This document shows positions 39,328-51,745 of a stretch of 64,000 nt of DNA, piece after piece. The stretch comes from Phaseolus vulgaris. Lineage: Eukaryota; Streptophyta; Magnoliopsida; Fabales; Fabaceae. The notes under the pieces were generated by a model. That model saw only the letters and a list, made by a program, of their open reading frames with translations. It was not told where the DNA came from and made no database searches. Both the position numbers and the translations under genes were made by a program. Where the stretch lies: NCBI RefSeq assembly GCF_000499845.2, contig NC_023758.2:44722350-44786349 (forward strand), read 5' to 3'. Within the stretch, counting starts at the first letter, position 1. Each line of letters begins with the position of its first letter.

Positions 39328-40107
39328 GTAAAATATACTTTTTAGTTATTATTGTTGTTGTAATCTTTTGTTCAAGTATTTAGTATCTTGGCCTTGAATT
39401 ATTAGTATTTAAGTTTTGTTTTAAGGTTTTGCCTTTTAATTTCACTTTCGTCTTTGATGTGCCTCAATCAAAATTTGATCATTTGGGTTGCGGGCACGAA
39501 GATTATAATTCCTTCTCATTTTTCTCAGTTCCATCTCTTTGAACTGACATTGGAATTGGGTTAGTTGATGAATTATCTCGCCTTAAATATTTTGCTGTAG
39601 CAGGTCGTTCATAATTTGGTGGCTTGGCATTTAGTTTAACACTGTTCTTCTGATTCTGCCACAACATGTGAGTTTCATCTCTTGCTGAGGTCACTTTAAT
39701 TGTCCTATGTTGGAAGATGTTTTATATTTGGACAATTTCTGAGTCTTGTGATAGCAGCATTTATGTGTGTTGTGGATCAATTATCTTCCACTTCTCTTGT
39801 GAAATTATACATACAACAGCTAACACTCTAACGCAATATGGAATCCAAGTTCTAGTTTATAGTACTATATTCTGTAGTGGTATTCGTTCAAGGCACGCTT
39901 ATTCTCTGTTTGGTATTCAATTTGGATTAATTATTATTTAAGGTTGTATTTTGTCTCTTTGCGGATAGATCTCGTTTGTTTCTAGTTAGCGAAAGTGGAT
40001 CTAATTTAGTTTCTGTTGATATTTACTCTTTGTTCAATGTTTGCTTTCTAGTCTGAAGTATGTTATAAATTTTATATTTTATTGAATTATGACATTTTTT
40101 TATGCAG
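39328..40107 (+). other. Leader intron of the TOM1-like gene
   Basis: A good donor (TACCAG/GTAAAAT) ends a noncoding first exon at 39327. A T-rich acceptor (TTTTTATGCAG) ends at 40107, eight bases before the start codon. The interval is intron-like in composition. The short open frame inside it (39717-39941) is not protein-like. Confidence 0.6.
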
Positions 40108-40114
40108 AAAAAAA

Positions 40115-41090
40115 ATGGCAGCTCTGGTCATTCCTGCAACAAGTGAGAAACTGGTTGAAACTGATTGGATGAAAAATATTGAAATCTGTGAATTAGTCGC
40201 TCATGATCAAAGGTACCCAACAAAGCTTTATTTTCTTTATGTGACGTTCAAGATTTTTAAAAACGGCCATTGACTGTAATAGCCTCTGCAAAATCAAGTT
40301 TTTGGAGTGTCTGTAACTAATTGGTTCACAGTTGCCGCCACATCAATTACTGCAATTTTTTAAATTATAAAGGATGTTGTTTCTTTTGCATTGATCATGG
40401 TACTTGGTCACTGCTACTCTTAGATGCCCAAGTCTGGCTGGCCTGTCATATGATTATGAAATCATGAATGTGCTCAGAGTAATCCTAGGCTTCAAGTAAT
40501 GTGGATGTTGTTGACCATCCTTTTTTTCTCCTCTGAATATTCAGGCAGGCTAGAGATGTTGTCAAAGCTATAAAGAAGAGGTTGGGTTTCAAGAACCCTA
40601 ATATTCAACTTTATGCAGTCTTGGTGAGTATAGCAACCCATGAATTTGGCCTTTTATAGTTTCTTATGTGATTTTTCTAGATAGTCTTTACTAGACCCAC
40701 AACTTATATGAAGATAATACTAACTTGTGTATCATCGGTTGATTTTCTAGTTGCTAGAAATGTTGATGAACAATATTGGAGATCATGTTCACCAGCAGGT
40801 GATTGATACAGGAATCATCCCTATTCTTGTAAAAATTGTGAAGAAAAAAGTGAGTTTTCTCCACAGACTATTGTTCTTTAGCAAAGTTATTTTTTCTTAC
40901 TCCCTCTCTCTGTTTTTTTCTTTGCATACAGTCAGATTTGTCTGTAAGGGAGCGGATATTTCTGCTACTAGATGCCACACAAACATCCCTTGGTGGTGCT
41001 TCTGGAAAGTTTCCACAGTATTATAATGCATATTATGATTTGGTGGTAGGTACAGATATGTGAAGTGCAACCCTGAGATTTCCTTATGAT

Positions 41091-41131
<41 letters not shown>

Positions 41132-43936
41132 ATTAGTAAGTGGCAGCTAGACTATTGTCTTGGCAGATTATGAAAAGAAGTGAAGTAACTTAAGCATTAT
41201 GGGTTTTAAAATGAAGCTTTGGTTTTTACTAGAAAGAATAGTGAAGTAAGAAGCTGATGTAGCACACCCTATTCTTGAATTCATATTTGAAGAAGGTAGT
41301 TGTTTGTTGCTAACTGCATATGCTAAATTTGGGTATGGTTGTAAGGTGATATGGTAGTCTCTGATTTGGGTTTATGGGATGAAATTATAAATTTGTAAGG
41401 TTTTATTAGAAGTTTGTGTTGAGCGGGAAGAATGATCCCAAGTTAGTTAGGTTAGCAAATGGTGGTATTTTACCTTTAGTACCTGTGGGTGGCCTGTAAA
41501 TATGCTGGAAATTCCCTTTCAAAGGCTTTGAGGATCTGCATTTTTGCTAGTAAATTTCTTTCTGACGTTTTTTCTACCTGAATTATAGACAGTCATGACT
41601 CTCCTATTCCCTTTCTCTCTCTGTGTGTGCCCCATATGATCATATGGATACAATTTTTTGTCAATACTAGTTTATTATTTGGCAAAGCTAAACTTTGTTT
41701 TTCCTTTTTCCAGAGTGCTGGGGTGCAGTTTCCTCAAAGGGATCAAGTGACCCAATCAAATCGTCCTCATCCACAACTTAATGGGATTAACAATGTACCG
41801 AAGACAGATCAGGCTCCGACTAGACATCAGCAAGTAGAGTCCCAAACTGTTGCTGAATCTAGGTGACTTATCTGCATCTTTGATATACTTGTGGACAGAT
41901 TCTTTAGAAATCCTACTCTTTCTAGAGATGCCTGTATGTACTGGTCATTTTTATCAAATTAAACAATGAAAAGAAAAACATTTGAAAATGTATTTTTCAT
42001 TAGATTCCTTTTGCTAGCGCTCCCCCCCTCTTTTTTTAGTGGAGAAGAAGAAATATTACTCTAAAAATTGTTTGTTGCTGTCATTTTTTTGATCCAGCTA
42101 AGCATATCTCTTACTCTGCAATTGTGTTTTGCAGCATTATTCAAAAGGCTAGTAATGCGTTAGAAGTTTTAAAAGAAGTCCTTGATGCTATTAATACCCA
42201 GCATCCTCAGGTGGGCCAAGGACCTATCATCCTGAAACCATATTTTGCCTTCTAGAATATGACTTGTTCTTTATTTTGATTCATACTTGAATTATCTTCG
42301 ACACATCCTGTCATGCTTGTTCAACTTTCAGTCAAAGTAATGGTCCTCTCAAATTTGTTTTGCATGGTTGAGATTGACAACAAGGACAGAGTTTAAATGG
42401 CTCAAGGCAGTGATTGATGATGATAAACAGAGCTAGTATAGAAACATTAAGAACTTCTTTTGTATAAAAAATTCCAAAATTAGTGAGGCATATACTGTCA
42501 GTAGAAAGGAACTGGACAAATGACTATGATCTTTAAATATATATTTTCTTGTTAAAAAAATACCCCGAGATATGCTTAAGAACCATAAAATAATCACATT
42601 CTATCTTTGGCTGAAACTGTTTTTTTTTATTTTCTAGGCAGCAAATGATGAATTCACTCTTGACCTTGTTGAACAGTGTTCATTTCAGAAGCAAAGGGTA
42701 ATGCATCTTGTGATGACTTCTCGGTGAGGCTGCTTCAAAGTTATCTTTCTGTTTAAAATATTACAGTTTTTGTTTCTTGTTTCTACACTTGAAATGTTAA
42801 GAGGGTTTTTTTTGTTAAAAGGATTGATTTGCTTCTGGTTCTTGGTATCTTAGATTTTTGTTATTGAACCAAGAAAAACCCAATTTTTTAGTTTTTTCAT
42901 ATTGCTTCTTTCTTTTACTAGATTAGAAGAATACTAGATGAACGTGTTATTTACTTTTTCAATTGATAAAATAATGGAAACATAGATATATTTAGGAAAA
43001 ATTACAAATGAATAATTCTTAGGAATGTTTAAAAAACGAATCCACAAGCAGCTCTCATGAATCATTATTTTAATATAATCACTTGGTCGAATGGTTATTT
43101 GTTCTGAAACTGGAAATATTTGTATGAACTTTTTTCAAGTAAATTTTAGTAATACTAATGCATTTTGCACATGAATGCCTTTATCCAATGCTTAATTTTT
43201 AAGCATCAACTGCTCTTTCTCTGGTTGTTGGTAGTGATGAGAGGATAGTTTCTCGAGCAATTGAATTAAACGAGCAACTCCAGAAAGTTCTTACAAGACA
43301 TGATGCACTTCTTTCCGGCAGAGGCATGACAATAGCTAATCACTTGGAGTGTGAAGAAGCAGAAGAGGAAGAAGAACCAGAACAGTTATTCCGGAGGTAC
43401 CTTGCATATTCTTGATCATGCTAAACTTATTCCCTTCTTATGAAGGATGAAACAGTATCATGAATACTCATGAATTTGGTTCATTTTACTTCTTTAGTTT
43501 GTTTTCCCGTTAAGTGTTGATTAAAAAAAGAAAATTCAAACTGAAGTAAGGAGTATAGTGTGAATGTGAGCTAATAAATTTGCTATGAACAATGGATGGT
43601 AGATTACGCAAAGGAAAGGCTTGTGCAAGGCCTGAAGATGAAGAAAGGGAAGCCGAGTTCCCTCACTTTGGTTTGCTTGAAGAGAGACTCAATCGTCCAT
43701 TAATAAGACCACTATCTTTGGAGCCATCTCGAGAAGCTAATAAATCTCCTGCACCTGCTGTGATTCCTCCTCACATGGTAATTCCTCCACCACCTTCAAA
43801 ACACATTGAGAGGGAGAGATATTTTCAGGAAAATAAAAGGGATGGTGCTACTTTGGTTGGTCATTTGAGAGGCCTTTCCTTGCATAGTCACAATGGCAGC
43901 AGCTCTCACAGTGGAAGCTTTGATTTTAGTGATTGA
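40115..43936 (+). CDS. TOL: TOM1-like protein (VHS-GAT), endosomal ubiquitin-cargo sorting
   Basis: Binds ubiquitinated membrane cargo and hands it to ESCRT for vacuolar sorting, acting at plasma membrane and early endosomes. Nine coding exons: 40115-40212, 40545-40623, 40751-40849, 40932-41045, 41714-41862, 42135-42210, 42638-42723, 43235-43396, 43603-43936; all GT-AG, 1197 nt, 398 aa. The VHS domain covers residues about 1-135 ([48 protein letters not shown]). The GAT domain covers about 180-262 ([32 protein letters not shown]). After an acidic stretch ([11 protein letters not shown]) comes a Pro-rich, disordered tail ending in a Ser/His-rich segment. No clathrin-box is obvious. It is of the short TOL3/4/5 class in length. 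The neighbouring dehydrogenase is At5g63620-like and this protein At5g63640 (TOL5)-like, suggesting conserved microsynteny. Confidence 0.93.
41095..41128. repeat. TA microsatellite in a TOM1-like gene intron
   Basis: About 17 uninterrupted TA dinucleotides lie in the intron between coding exons 4 and 5. Confidence 0.95.
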
Positions 43937-45537
43937 TCTCTTTAACACAAACACATCTTTTTTAACCATATATGGTATTCGGAATTGAAATTAGTGATTT
44001 ATGTTCTAGTCCTTTTTTGGTGTGTTGGAGTGAGATATGGGGGGTTATAATTATAACATAAGTCTGTTTCAGTTTGTAAGAATGCATGTAACTAAGGAGT
44101 TTCTGGGATCATGTGCCATGAGACCCTGAGGTTTTGTAAATTCCAAGTCCTAGTCTGATAACGTTTTTTCTTTTCTAATCTCTAGGGAACTAAAAATATT
44201 TTCTTCTCTTAACATACAAGCTCTTCATATACTTTTCTTACACCAACTGTTACTTGATTGTAATTGTTCTTTATTTTTCTATTTTTCATGGAGATCTATA
44301 ATACTTTGTCTGCTTCAAGAGTACAAGTTCTAAGGAATTTCACTCTTAAACTCTTTTAAGAACTAGAGAAACTCTTTCACAACTTCAAACATCACCAACC
44401 TCCTTTTCCTTCATCACCCTCCATCCTTCCAATGAACCAACACCTCTCCACTCCACAGTCACAAAATGCTCTCCATGATGTTACCCGTTATGTATGGATA
44501 TCACATATCACCCTTTGACAGTCTCTAAAAAAAATCTAATATATCATCAGTTAGATAATAGTTTTTGTTTTCCTAATTAGTATCTTGATTTTTTAAATTT
44601 TGTTCTGTTATTTTAAATGTTATTAATTTTATTTTTTAAAAAAGGAAATAAGTGTTCTTTGTATTAAATTGATGGTAATAATTGACAAGGACATGTTTCA
44701 TGAAAAATGAATCGAATGACAAATGTGGCAAGAACAAATGTTACATATAACTATAATAATCTTGTCACCAAGAATTTAATGGAAATCATGTGTTTACTCC
44801 TTTGAAGCATGGATACCTTCACACTTAATCTTACATACCAATTTAAAAAATAATTTATTAATAATATAAATCGCTTTAAATATTAATATTTTTTAATTTA
44901 TAAAATATAATTTAATCTAATTAATATAATAATTAATTATTTTTTATTTAATATTATTATTTAATAAGTATTTTTAGTGACTTGATTATTTTTCGAAAGA
45001 GTGAGACAATATATTCCTACATTCCATAAAGAAGAAGTACATATATTCATTTATTTATTTTAAAAAGAAAAGGCACATGGTTAATATTAATCATAAATGT
45101 GTATTGATTTTGATTTTACAATTTGTGATTTTAGTACTGTGCTAAACTTAAGAAGATCAATTGAAAATGAGTAATACATTTATTAGGGAGAAAGACGAGT
45201 TTACATGTGGAGGTCGTTGGAGACATAATTTAGTTTTAAACAATGATTTTTATTTTATGTTTAGGAAAAACATTTTATGTTCCTAGTTTTAATAAGTACT
45301 CGTTTTCTATTTCTGAGACTTGCATACTTGAGTTTTTCTTTGTTGAATAAATACAGTTATTAGTTTTTGTGAACTAAGTTATGATTTTTACGCTATTAAT
45401 TTACAAAATTTACAAGATGACAATGCTTATGATTATATGCATGTTTCTATTGGTTTAAAATGGAGTTATTGGAGTTGTACTGTGATAACTCTTGCTATAA
45501 TGTTTATGGTTAAGCATAACAAAAGAAAATGTCAAAG
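43937..45537. other. 3' flank of the TOM1-like gene and intergenic DNA
   Basis: The first 200-250 bases are the probable 3' UTR. At about 44835-44990 an AT-rich stretch resembles the MITE relics at 16.3 and 37.9 kb. No gene is visible. Confidence 0.5.
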
Positions 45538-45940
45538 AAAACACAACAATATTAAATATTTAGCCATAAAAGAACTTGTCAAAAAAGAAAGTGGTCATTA
45601 AACACATAAGGACTAAATTGATGATTGACATCTTTTAACTAAAGATATGTTGTCACATAACCTTAAGGATCATGTGTGCCAATGAAGATTTCTTCCATGA
45701 TGTAATATTAACTGTGCACATCTTTATTATTTGAGTAAAACTCAATTCAAATGACATTTTCATTTATCTTTCTGCACATATTTGTTTGTTTATTTTTAAA
45801 ATGTCATATGATTTTGACTTATGAGAGACTTGATATATTGTAATACATTAAAGATAATACTCACTATTAGAAAACTTATCACCATGACTCATAAATTTAG
45901 TTTCTTGTTAATAGGAAAATGGATCGAGTGGGAAATCCTT
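45538..45940 (+). mobile_element. Decayed Ty1/copia 3' end (RNase H C-terminus and polypurine-type tract)
   Basis: Translation from 45538 gives KHNNIKYLAIKELVKKE, then, after two stops and a frameshift, LLTKDMLSHNLKDHV to about 45690. This is the conserved end of copia RNase H (KHIDIKYLAIRE... DPLTKGL... KDHV) as recalled. About 235 bases on, GAGTGGGAAATCCTTGTTGA (45927 onward) resembles the polypurine tract and LTR start. No clear LTR follows and upstream pol is not recognisable. The interval 45941-46377 holds nothing else. Confidence 0.55.
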
Positions 45941-46377
45941 GTTGAGTGTTCATGTTTAAACTTCATTCAACTCATTATCATGTAATGTATAGCAAATGGG
46001 ATTAAACGAAATGAACATATCTCCAAAACCAAATGTTCTTTTGGTTTACAAGCTGGGAAATGCAAACCAAAATGGAGAACAGTTTATGCAAAACTCCCTT
46101 TTTTGTCGACAAATAGTAAAAGTTGTGAATTCTCAAGATCCCACAAGGAAATTGTGATGTCAAAAACTCTGCTTTAGATACATAGAAGAGGTACTATACA
46201 AACCACATCACTATACATTATTTTTCTCTTGTTTCCATCCACAAGTAATGTGCCTAAACTACATTTGAGAGCTCCTGAGTTCATGCCTTCGATTTTAAGG
46301 GGCATATGAGATGCTAATGGTATACATATACAAGCAAAACTAAATTCCATTGCCATGGAGGGTAGGTGAGGATTAAG

Positions 46378-49134
46378 TTACCTAAACAATGGCAATATTC
46401 CCCACTGGTGCAGAAATCCTTCACCAGTGGTGACTTCTAAAAACAACAGAAGAAGCACAGCAAGCATAGCAGCTCTTCCATTCCAAGTTTCAGCACTTCT
46501 GGTCCATCCCCATTCCCACACAAGTACTGGTGGTGGCAACTCCCTACGTTGTGAGTCATATGCTGCCAATAACTCTTCAACACTGCCTAGTGGAACCAAA
46601 GACTGGCAAAATCTTTCTATTAGATCACAATCACATCATACAAGTACAGTATCACTACACCTATTGGCTCAATTTCTATCAACACTTTGCTGAAATGGAA
46701 ATTGTCTAGGTCTGTGCTTCTATGACAACTCAACAGAGAACACATGATAAGATAATTCTTGCTATAATACAAAAATGTTAATGGTACCTGTCGAGCTTCA
46801 AGACTTGAAGCTGCCATTGCACCAACATAAGGGAGACTCTCAATTACGGCATCTGCCAAATCTGAGATGAAGGTGGGTTCAGTTCCTAGAGCAGGAACAC
46901 GGCCCCATTTTTCTATACCAGAGTTTAGAGCCAATTCTTTGTACTCAACATCAATTTCTTCTAGAGTTTCAATATGCTCGCTCACAAAGCTGTGAATCAA
47001 CCGATTTTAACAAAAGACTAGGGTCACTTATTCCTATATAAGTATGAGACAGGGACAAAGAGAAAGAAAAGGCAGCAACCACATAGACAGTAGTAAAAAA
47101 AGAAACAGTAAAAATAATGAAAGCTGGTGTCACCTAATTGGTACAGCCAGCAGACTTTTTACCCCCTTTTTCCCAAGTTCAACTATGGTCTCATCTGTAT
47201 AGGGTTTTAACCATTCCACAGGTCCAACTCTACTCTGTAACAAGAGTTATAGCCAATTGTTAGAAATTTGAAAAAGGATGTATCTAAAAGAAGTAGCAGG
47301 TTTGGCTGTGGAAGAATTCGGTACAGATTTATTGTTTGAGATAAGTAATCTAGTCGACCTATTAACTTAGATGAGTAATCTAGTTTTCACTCTTTGGCTA
47401 GAATGCTGTTTCCTAGTCTTCACCGAATTCCCCCAAGGATCTTTTATCAAAGGCTACATTTTGCAGAGATCTTTCTTTATATAATGACAGATGAATCACA
47501 CTAACTGTTCAGAATATAATTTCCTATTTGATCACTCATTTTTAAAGAGAAAATACCATTCACAATTTTGGTGAGAACTCTATCAATAGCATTATACTTT
47601 ATATACATAAACAGAAATATCACTTTAGAGTCTGGATTTTTTATTTTCTAGTGCTGGATATTGCCATCCGTGATAGGAATATTTATTTTTGGATAGATGT
47701 TAAGGTTCCAATTTTCAGTGTACCAAATTATTCCATAAACGTGGATAAGCCCCAGCACTTGCGTTTTTTTTTTTCATTTTTCCTTTTAACTATAAATCAA
47801 TATCATGTAGTAATAATTTGGAAACACAAAACAAGAATAATGTTATAAGTAGTGACCTGATAAGCAAGGGTGTATGCATTAGTTATCTTTCTCTTTTCAA
47901 GCTCTTCCATGATTAAATCAACACATTCCTCCATCTCTGCCTTGTATGGATCACCAGCCTCTTCTACATAGGCAAGAGGCACCCCATGCGCACTAAAGAA
48001 TATCATGACCTTCAACATGCATCAAATTAATTACTGTCAGCAACAAGTCTATAAAATCGTGTGATCCAGCACAGGAAAAACTTTATCAACATTACAAAAC
48101 AAAACAAGAAGGATAACCGAAGTTGAAAAATCTGGATAAAAAAGAAAAAATGTATAACACCCTTTCACATAGTAGATCATGTCACTCTCAACCGTCCTCA
48201 TTTACTAACTTATCCAGAAATATCTGATATGCTGACTACATAAATTATGCTATAAATATTCAAAGAAGAATGATGACAAGATAAAAATGTCCAAGACCAA
48301 CACTCTTGTCTAAGTCACTTAAACATAAATAATGCTGTACCTTCTCAGGACAGTCAAAACCTTTCAGCTCTTTTTCAATTAAATTTGCCATGGCATTAAT
48401 GTATCCTTCACGCTGGTACCATGAAGGAATTACGGTGTGCTGCATGTTAACTAGATATTCATCGTCTCTGAAGAACCAATACATAATTCATAACAAAACT
48501 GGCTGTCAGATAATTTGAAGCATATTGATGTGATCACAGTACATTTTTACAAAAGTAATCACCTGAATATACTCTCTAAGAGACGAAGACTTGAACCACT
48601 GGTTGAAATTGAAAATTGTGGATAAAGTGGAAGCACAACAAGCTTTGTAATTCCATCCCTTTTAATCTACACAGTATATATTATTTCAAAGGGAAAATTA
48701 ATTAAAATTGGATTGAAAATATATCAGAGAGACAAATGATAAATGAAGCTAAATTCATCACTTAGACAAATATTAGTTCATCTATGTCTAATTGAATCAT
48801 GTTTCCTCCACCCTGTTTCCTATATCCTCTCCCCAAAATGAGTAAAATCTAGTTTTCAATAATTTATTTCACGTATAATTCTATACACAGTAGATTAAGG
48901 CACGGATCAGTTTGAAGGTAAAAGTTTATTCAAGAGGATAACCTGTTAGACTGCATATCTTTGATTATATAACATAGCAACCTTCAACTGTCCCAAAGAA
49001 TACAAAAGTTATGCATTAAGAATGGCAATAATGTCTAAGAGTCTAAAGGTTAAACACTAATTTATAAGACAAACCAAAAGTATTATTTTTAAAAGGGTTC
49101 TTATTTCACTTGAATGTAGCTTACATAAATATAC

Positions 49135-49165
<31 letters not shown>

Positions 49166-51745
49166 ATAGAAATTTTTTTCTAATTATATACTCCCGTTTT
49201 CTCAAAGCAACTTTAGATCTACCAATTTTACCCTCTACACCATCTCTCTTTCGGCATATATTTTTTAGGCTAATTTTTCAATTTGTTTTACAATAACCAC
49301 ATTAGTGTGTCTGCTAGAGTATAGTGAAAAGGAGACCAAATTTAGCTAGTACCAGTCTGAATCAAAATTATGTTTTGAAATTAGAATCGTATATAAGGAC
49401 GTCATGAACCAACTAGCCTTTGTTTGGTAAAAGACCCATAATGATTCTATAGTACATCTAAAAGAAACCTGGCCACACAATAGCCATTTGGGGTTGATCA
49501 CCTTGTACTGAAATTCAACTTTTCATTAGAACAATGAAGGTAGCAACATCAAACTCTAGAATATTATAGATCACTTGGCCATAAAGACTAATACTATGTC
49601 ATGAACCAACTATAGCTAAGGACTCGTGAATGGCTTTATGTAGCATACATAGTTATCAGCCAAGAAATATCCTAATAAGCAGAAAGGCAGTGAATGCAAG
49701 TAAACGTATGCTACCAACTCATGTAGATTTTGTATTTTCAAATCAAATCGGTGAAAATGAATAGTTTCATTTATCTATAAACAACTAATCAGAGTATAGA
49801 AACTTATGAAAATAAGGAACTGTCGGTGGCATAATCTTAATACATGCTATCCAATTTCACATGGTATTCAAAGAACAAGATGACCAAGTACCTGTTCAAT
49901 AGCCTCTTCAGTGAATGGATGCCAATAACGCATGCCAACATACACTTTGGATGGGACATTCTTTGCCCAAAGAGATTTTCTCAACTCTTCAGCCTGTGTA
50001 CAGAGCCATTAAAAGAGAGCTAAAGAGCAATGAGAAAGGAAAACAGACAAAAGAAAGCATATAATGGAGTGAATGCTATCTATCCCAACTCCTAACACCA
50101 GGTATTAAAAAACATTCAGGAAAAAATACTCAAGGTAAAATCTAATAAACATTTCAAAACTTAGCTTTTAATGCTCAGAAAATGATTAATTAAAACATAT
50201 GAGTAGAGAACGTTAAATTCCCCATGGAAACAACTTTGGCTACAGAAAACAGTTCTAACTTCTTTGTTCAGAATAACTGTAATACAAAGAACAAAATCTT
50301 CATCATAAGATGTGATTTTGTTTCACGTTCTAAAACAGTTACATGAATTTGGTGCATATACAGAGCTCGGAACTCATGTTCATAGGCAATTGTTCAATAC
50401 CGGAAAACTTCAAACTTGACTTCCCCAATGCACTATCTAACAAGTTCAAAGTAAAATATATGTAGTAATGTGTGGAAAAGAAGTTATTAGGAAGTGTCAT
50501 GCCTGTGCATCAGTTATACGTCTAAGAGGAGATCCACCCCCAATGGAAGCATAGCCTTCTTTGCTCTTTGGTGCTCTTAAAACAGATACAAATTTGGCCA
50601 ATGGCTTCTGAAGAAAGCTAAATAACCTTGGTAGGCGTATAATATCCTACATAATTGTTTAGAAAATATAACCAACCATAAAGGTAAGAAATCAAAAGGT
50701 TTAAATAATCGATAAAAACAATTAGCTTAAAGGAATAGTGTGTTAAAGCTAGAGTATTACTGGGTCGGCAAAAAGGTTAAACAAAAAAGGCTGCACATCT
50801 TCTAGAGTCTCTGGACCTCCAAGGTTCAACAATAACACTCCAATCTTATCATCACCAATAAGAGGTGTATCAGAAAAATCTTGAACTGTTGGAGTTACTA
50901 AAGCTTCCACTGGCAACAAGCACCTCTTGGCTAACTGCTCAGAAACCAAGGGCTGTGTTTCAAACCATCCTGAAGTGTTTTTGCCCACTACATAATTTTT
51001 CAAGGGATTAGTGTTAGAAGAAGTCTCCACATGGCCTCCAGAGCAGCGATACATCTTTTGAGAGGTACGGATTGCCTGTGGCAACAACCTTTGAAAATAG
51101 AAAATATTAAAATCATTACAAAGTTCTACTAACATTTAGCAATAAAATACTAAAAATTAAAGCACATTCTAACATGAGGAAAAAGTTAAAGATGAATTTT
51201 GGGCATTAACATCAATTGTTATAAAGCAAATGAAAGTTATAGGTCTGAAAATTGGACTCAACAAAACCTTTACATGTTTTTGAAGTACAGAATAGTTAGT
51301 TTGAAATAGAACTTCTATAATAACAACAAAACTAATAAAAAATTTCGTTATAAATTCAAAGTTGATCAACAGTGAAAAACATTTAAGTAACTTAACATAA
51401 CCTCAGAGGACTGTTTATCAGACCATGGAATGCAACTTTTAACCCTCGTTGTACTATTAAGGAATGCTAACTTTCATGATCAACACATGAAAAGCCATCT
51501 TACACCAGCTACCACCACAAATCAGATTTTAGAATATGGTGTTTCAAGGTAAATAACTCCATCTTCAAATCCAACAAAAAGTTGGATGCTGAAAAAATCA
51601 AAACACAGAACTACAATCTTGGCAAAAGGAACACTCACAGAGGAGACTTGAAATTACGAGAAGCATGAGTGAGGCATGGAGGAGGACGGTTATACGAGCA
51701 AGAAGAAGAGGAAGGCGGTGAAGGGGCATGAATTGGAGAATTCAT
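46378..51745 (-). CDS. FC2: Ferrochelatase with C-terminal LHC/CAB motif (plastid FC2 type)
   Basis: Inserts Fe2+ into protoporphyrin IX to make haem in plastids. Ten exons: 51745-51639, 51088-50761, 50646-50503, 49993-49892, 48666-48563, 48467-48341, 48009-47857, 47234-47134, 46989-46788, 46602-46378; 1593 nt, 530 aa. Residues 1 to about 110 are Ser/Pro-rich transit and linker sequence. The core starts at about 115 ([17 protein letters not shown]) and includes the catalytic histidine in FFSAHGVPL (about 312), the [13 protein letters not shown] stretch, and a Cys-poor end as in plant enzymes. Exon 10 encodes a Pro-rich linker ([14 protein letters not shown]) and a transmembrane LHC motif, [11 protein letters not shown] at 494-504, which distinguishes FC2 from FC1 and tethers it to thylakoids. 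Introns are GT-AG except the third, whose donor is GC (50502-50501). The 5' flank at 51746 onward shows no TATA that I can assign. Confidence 0.95.
49136..49168. repeat. AAAT microsatellite in a ferrochelatase intron
   Basis: About eight AAAT units lie in the long intron between exons 4 and 5. Confidence 0.95.
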
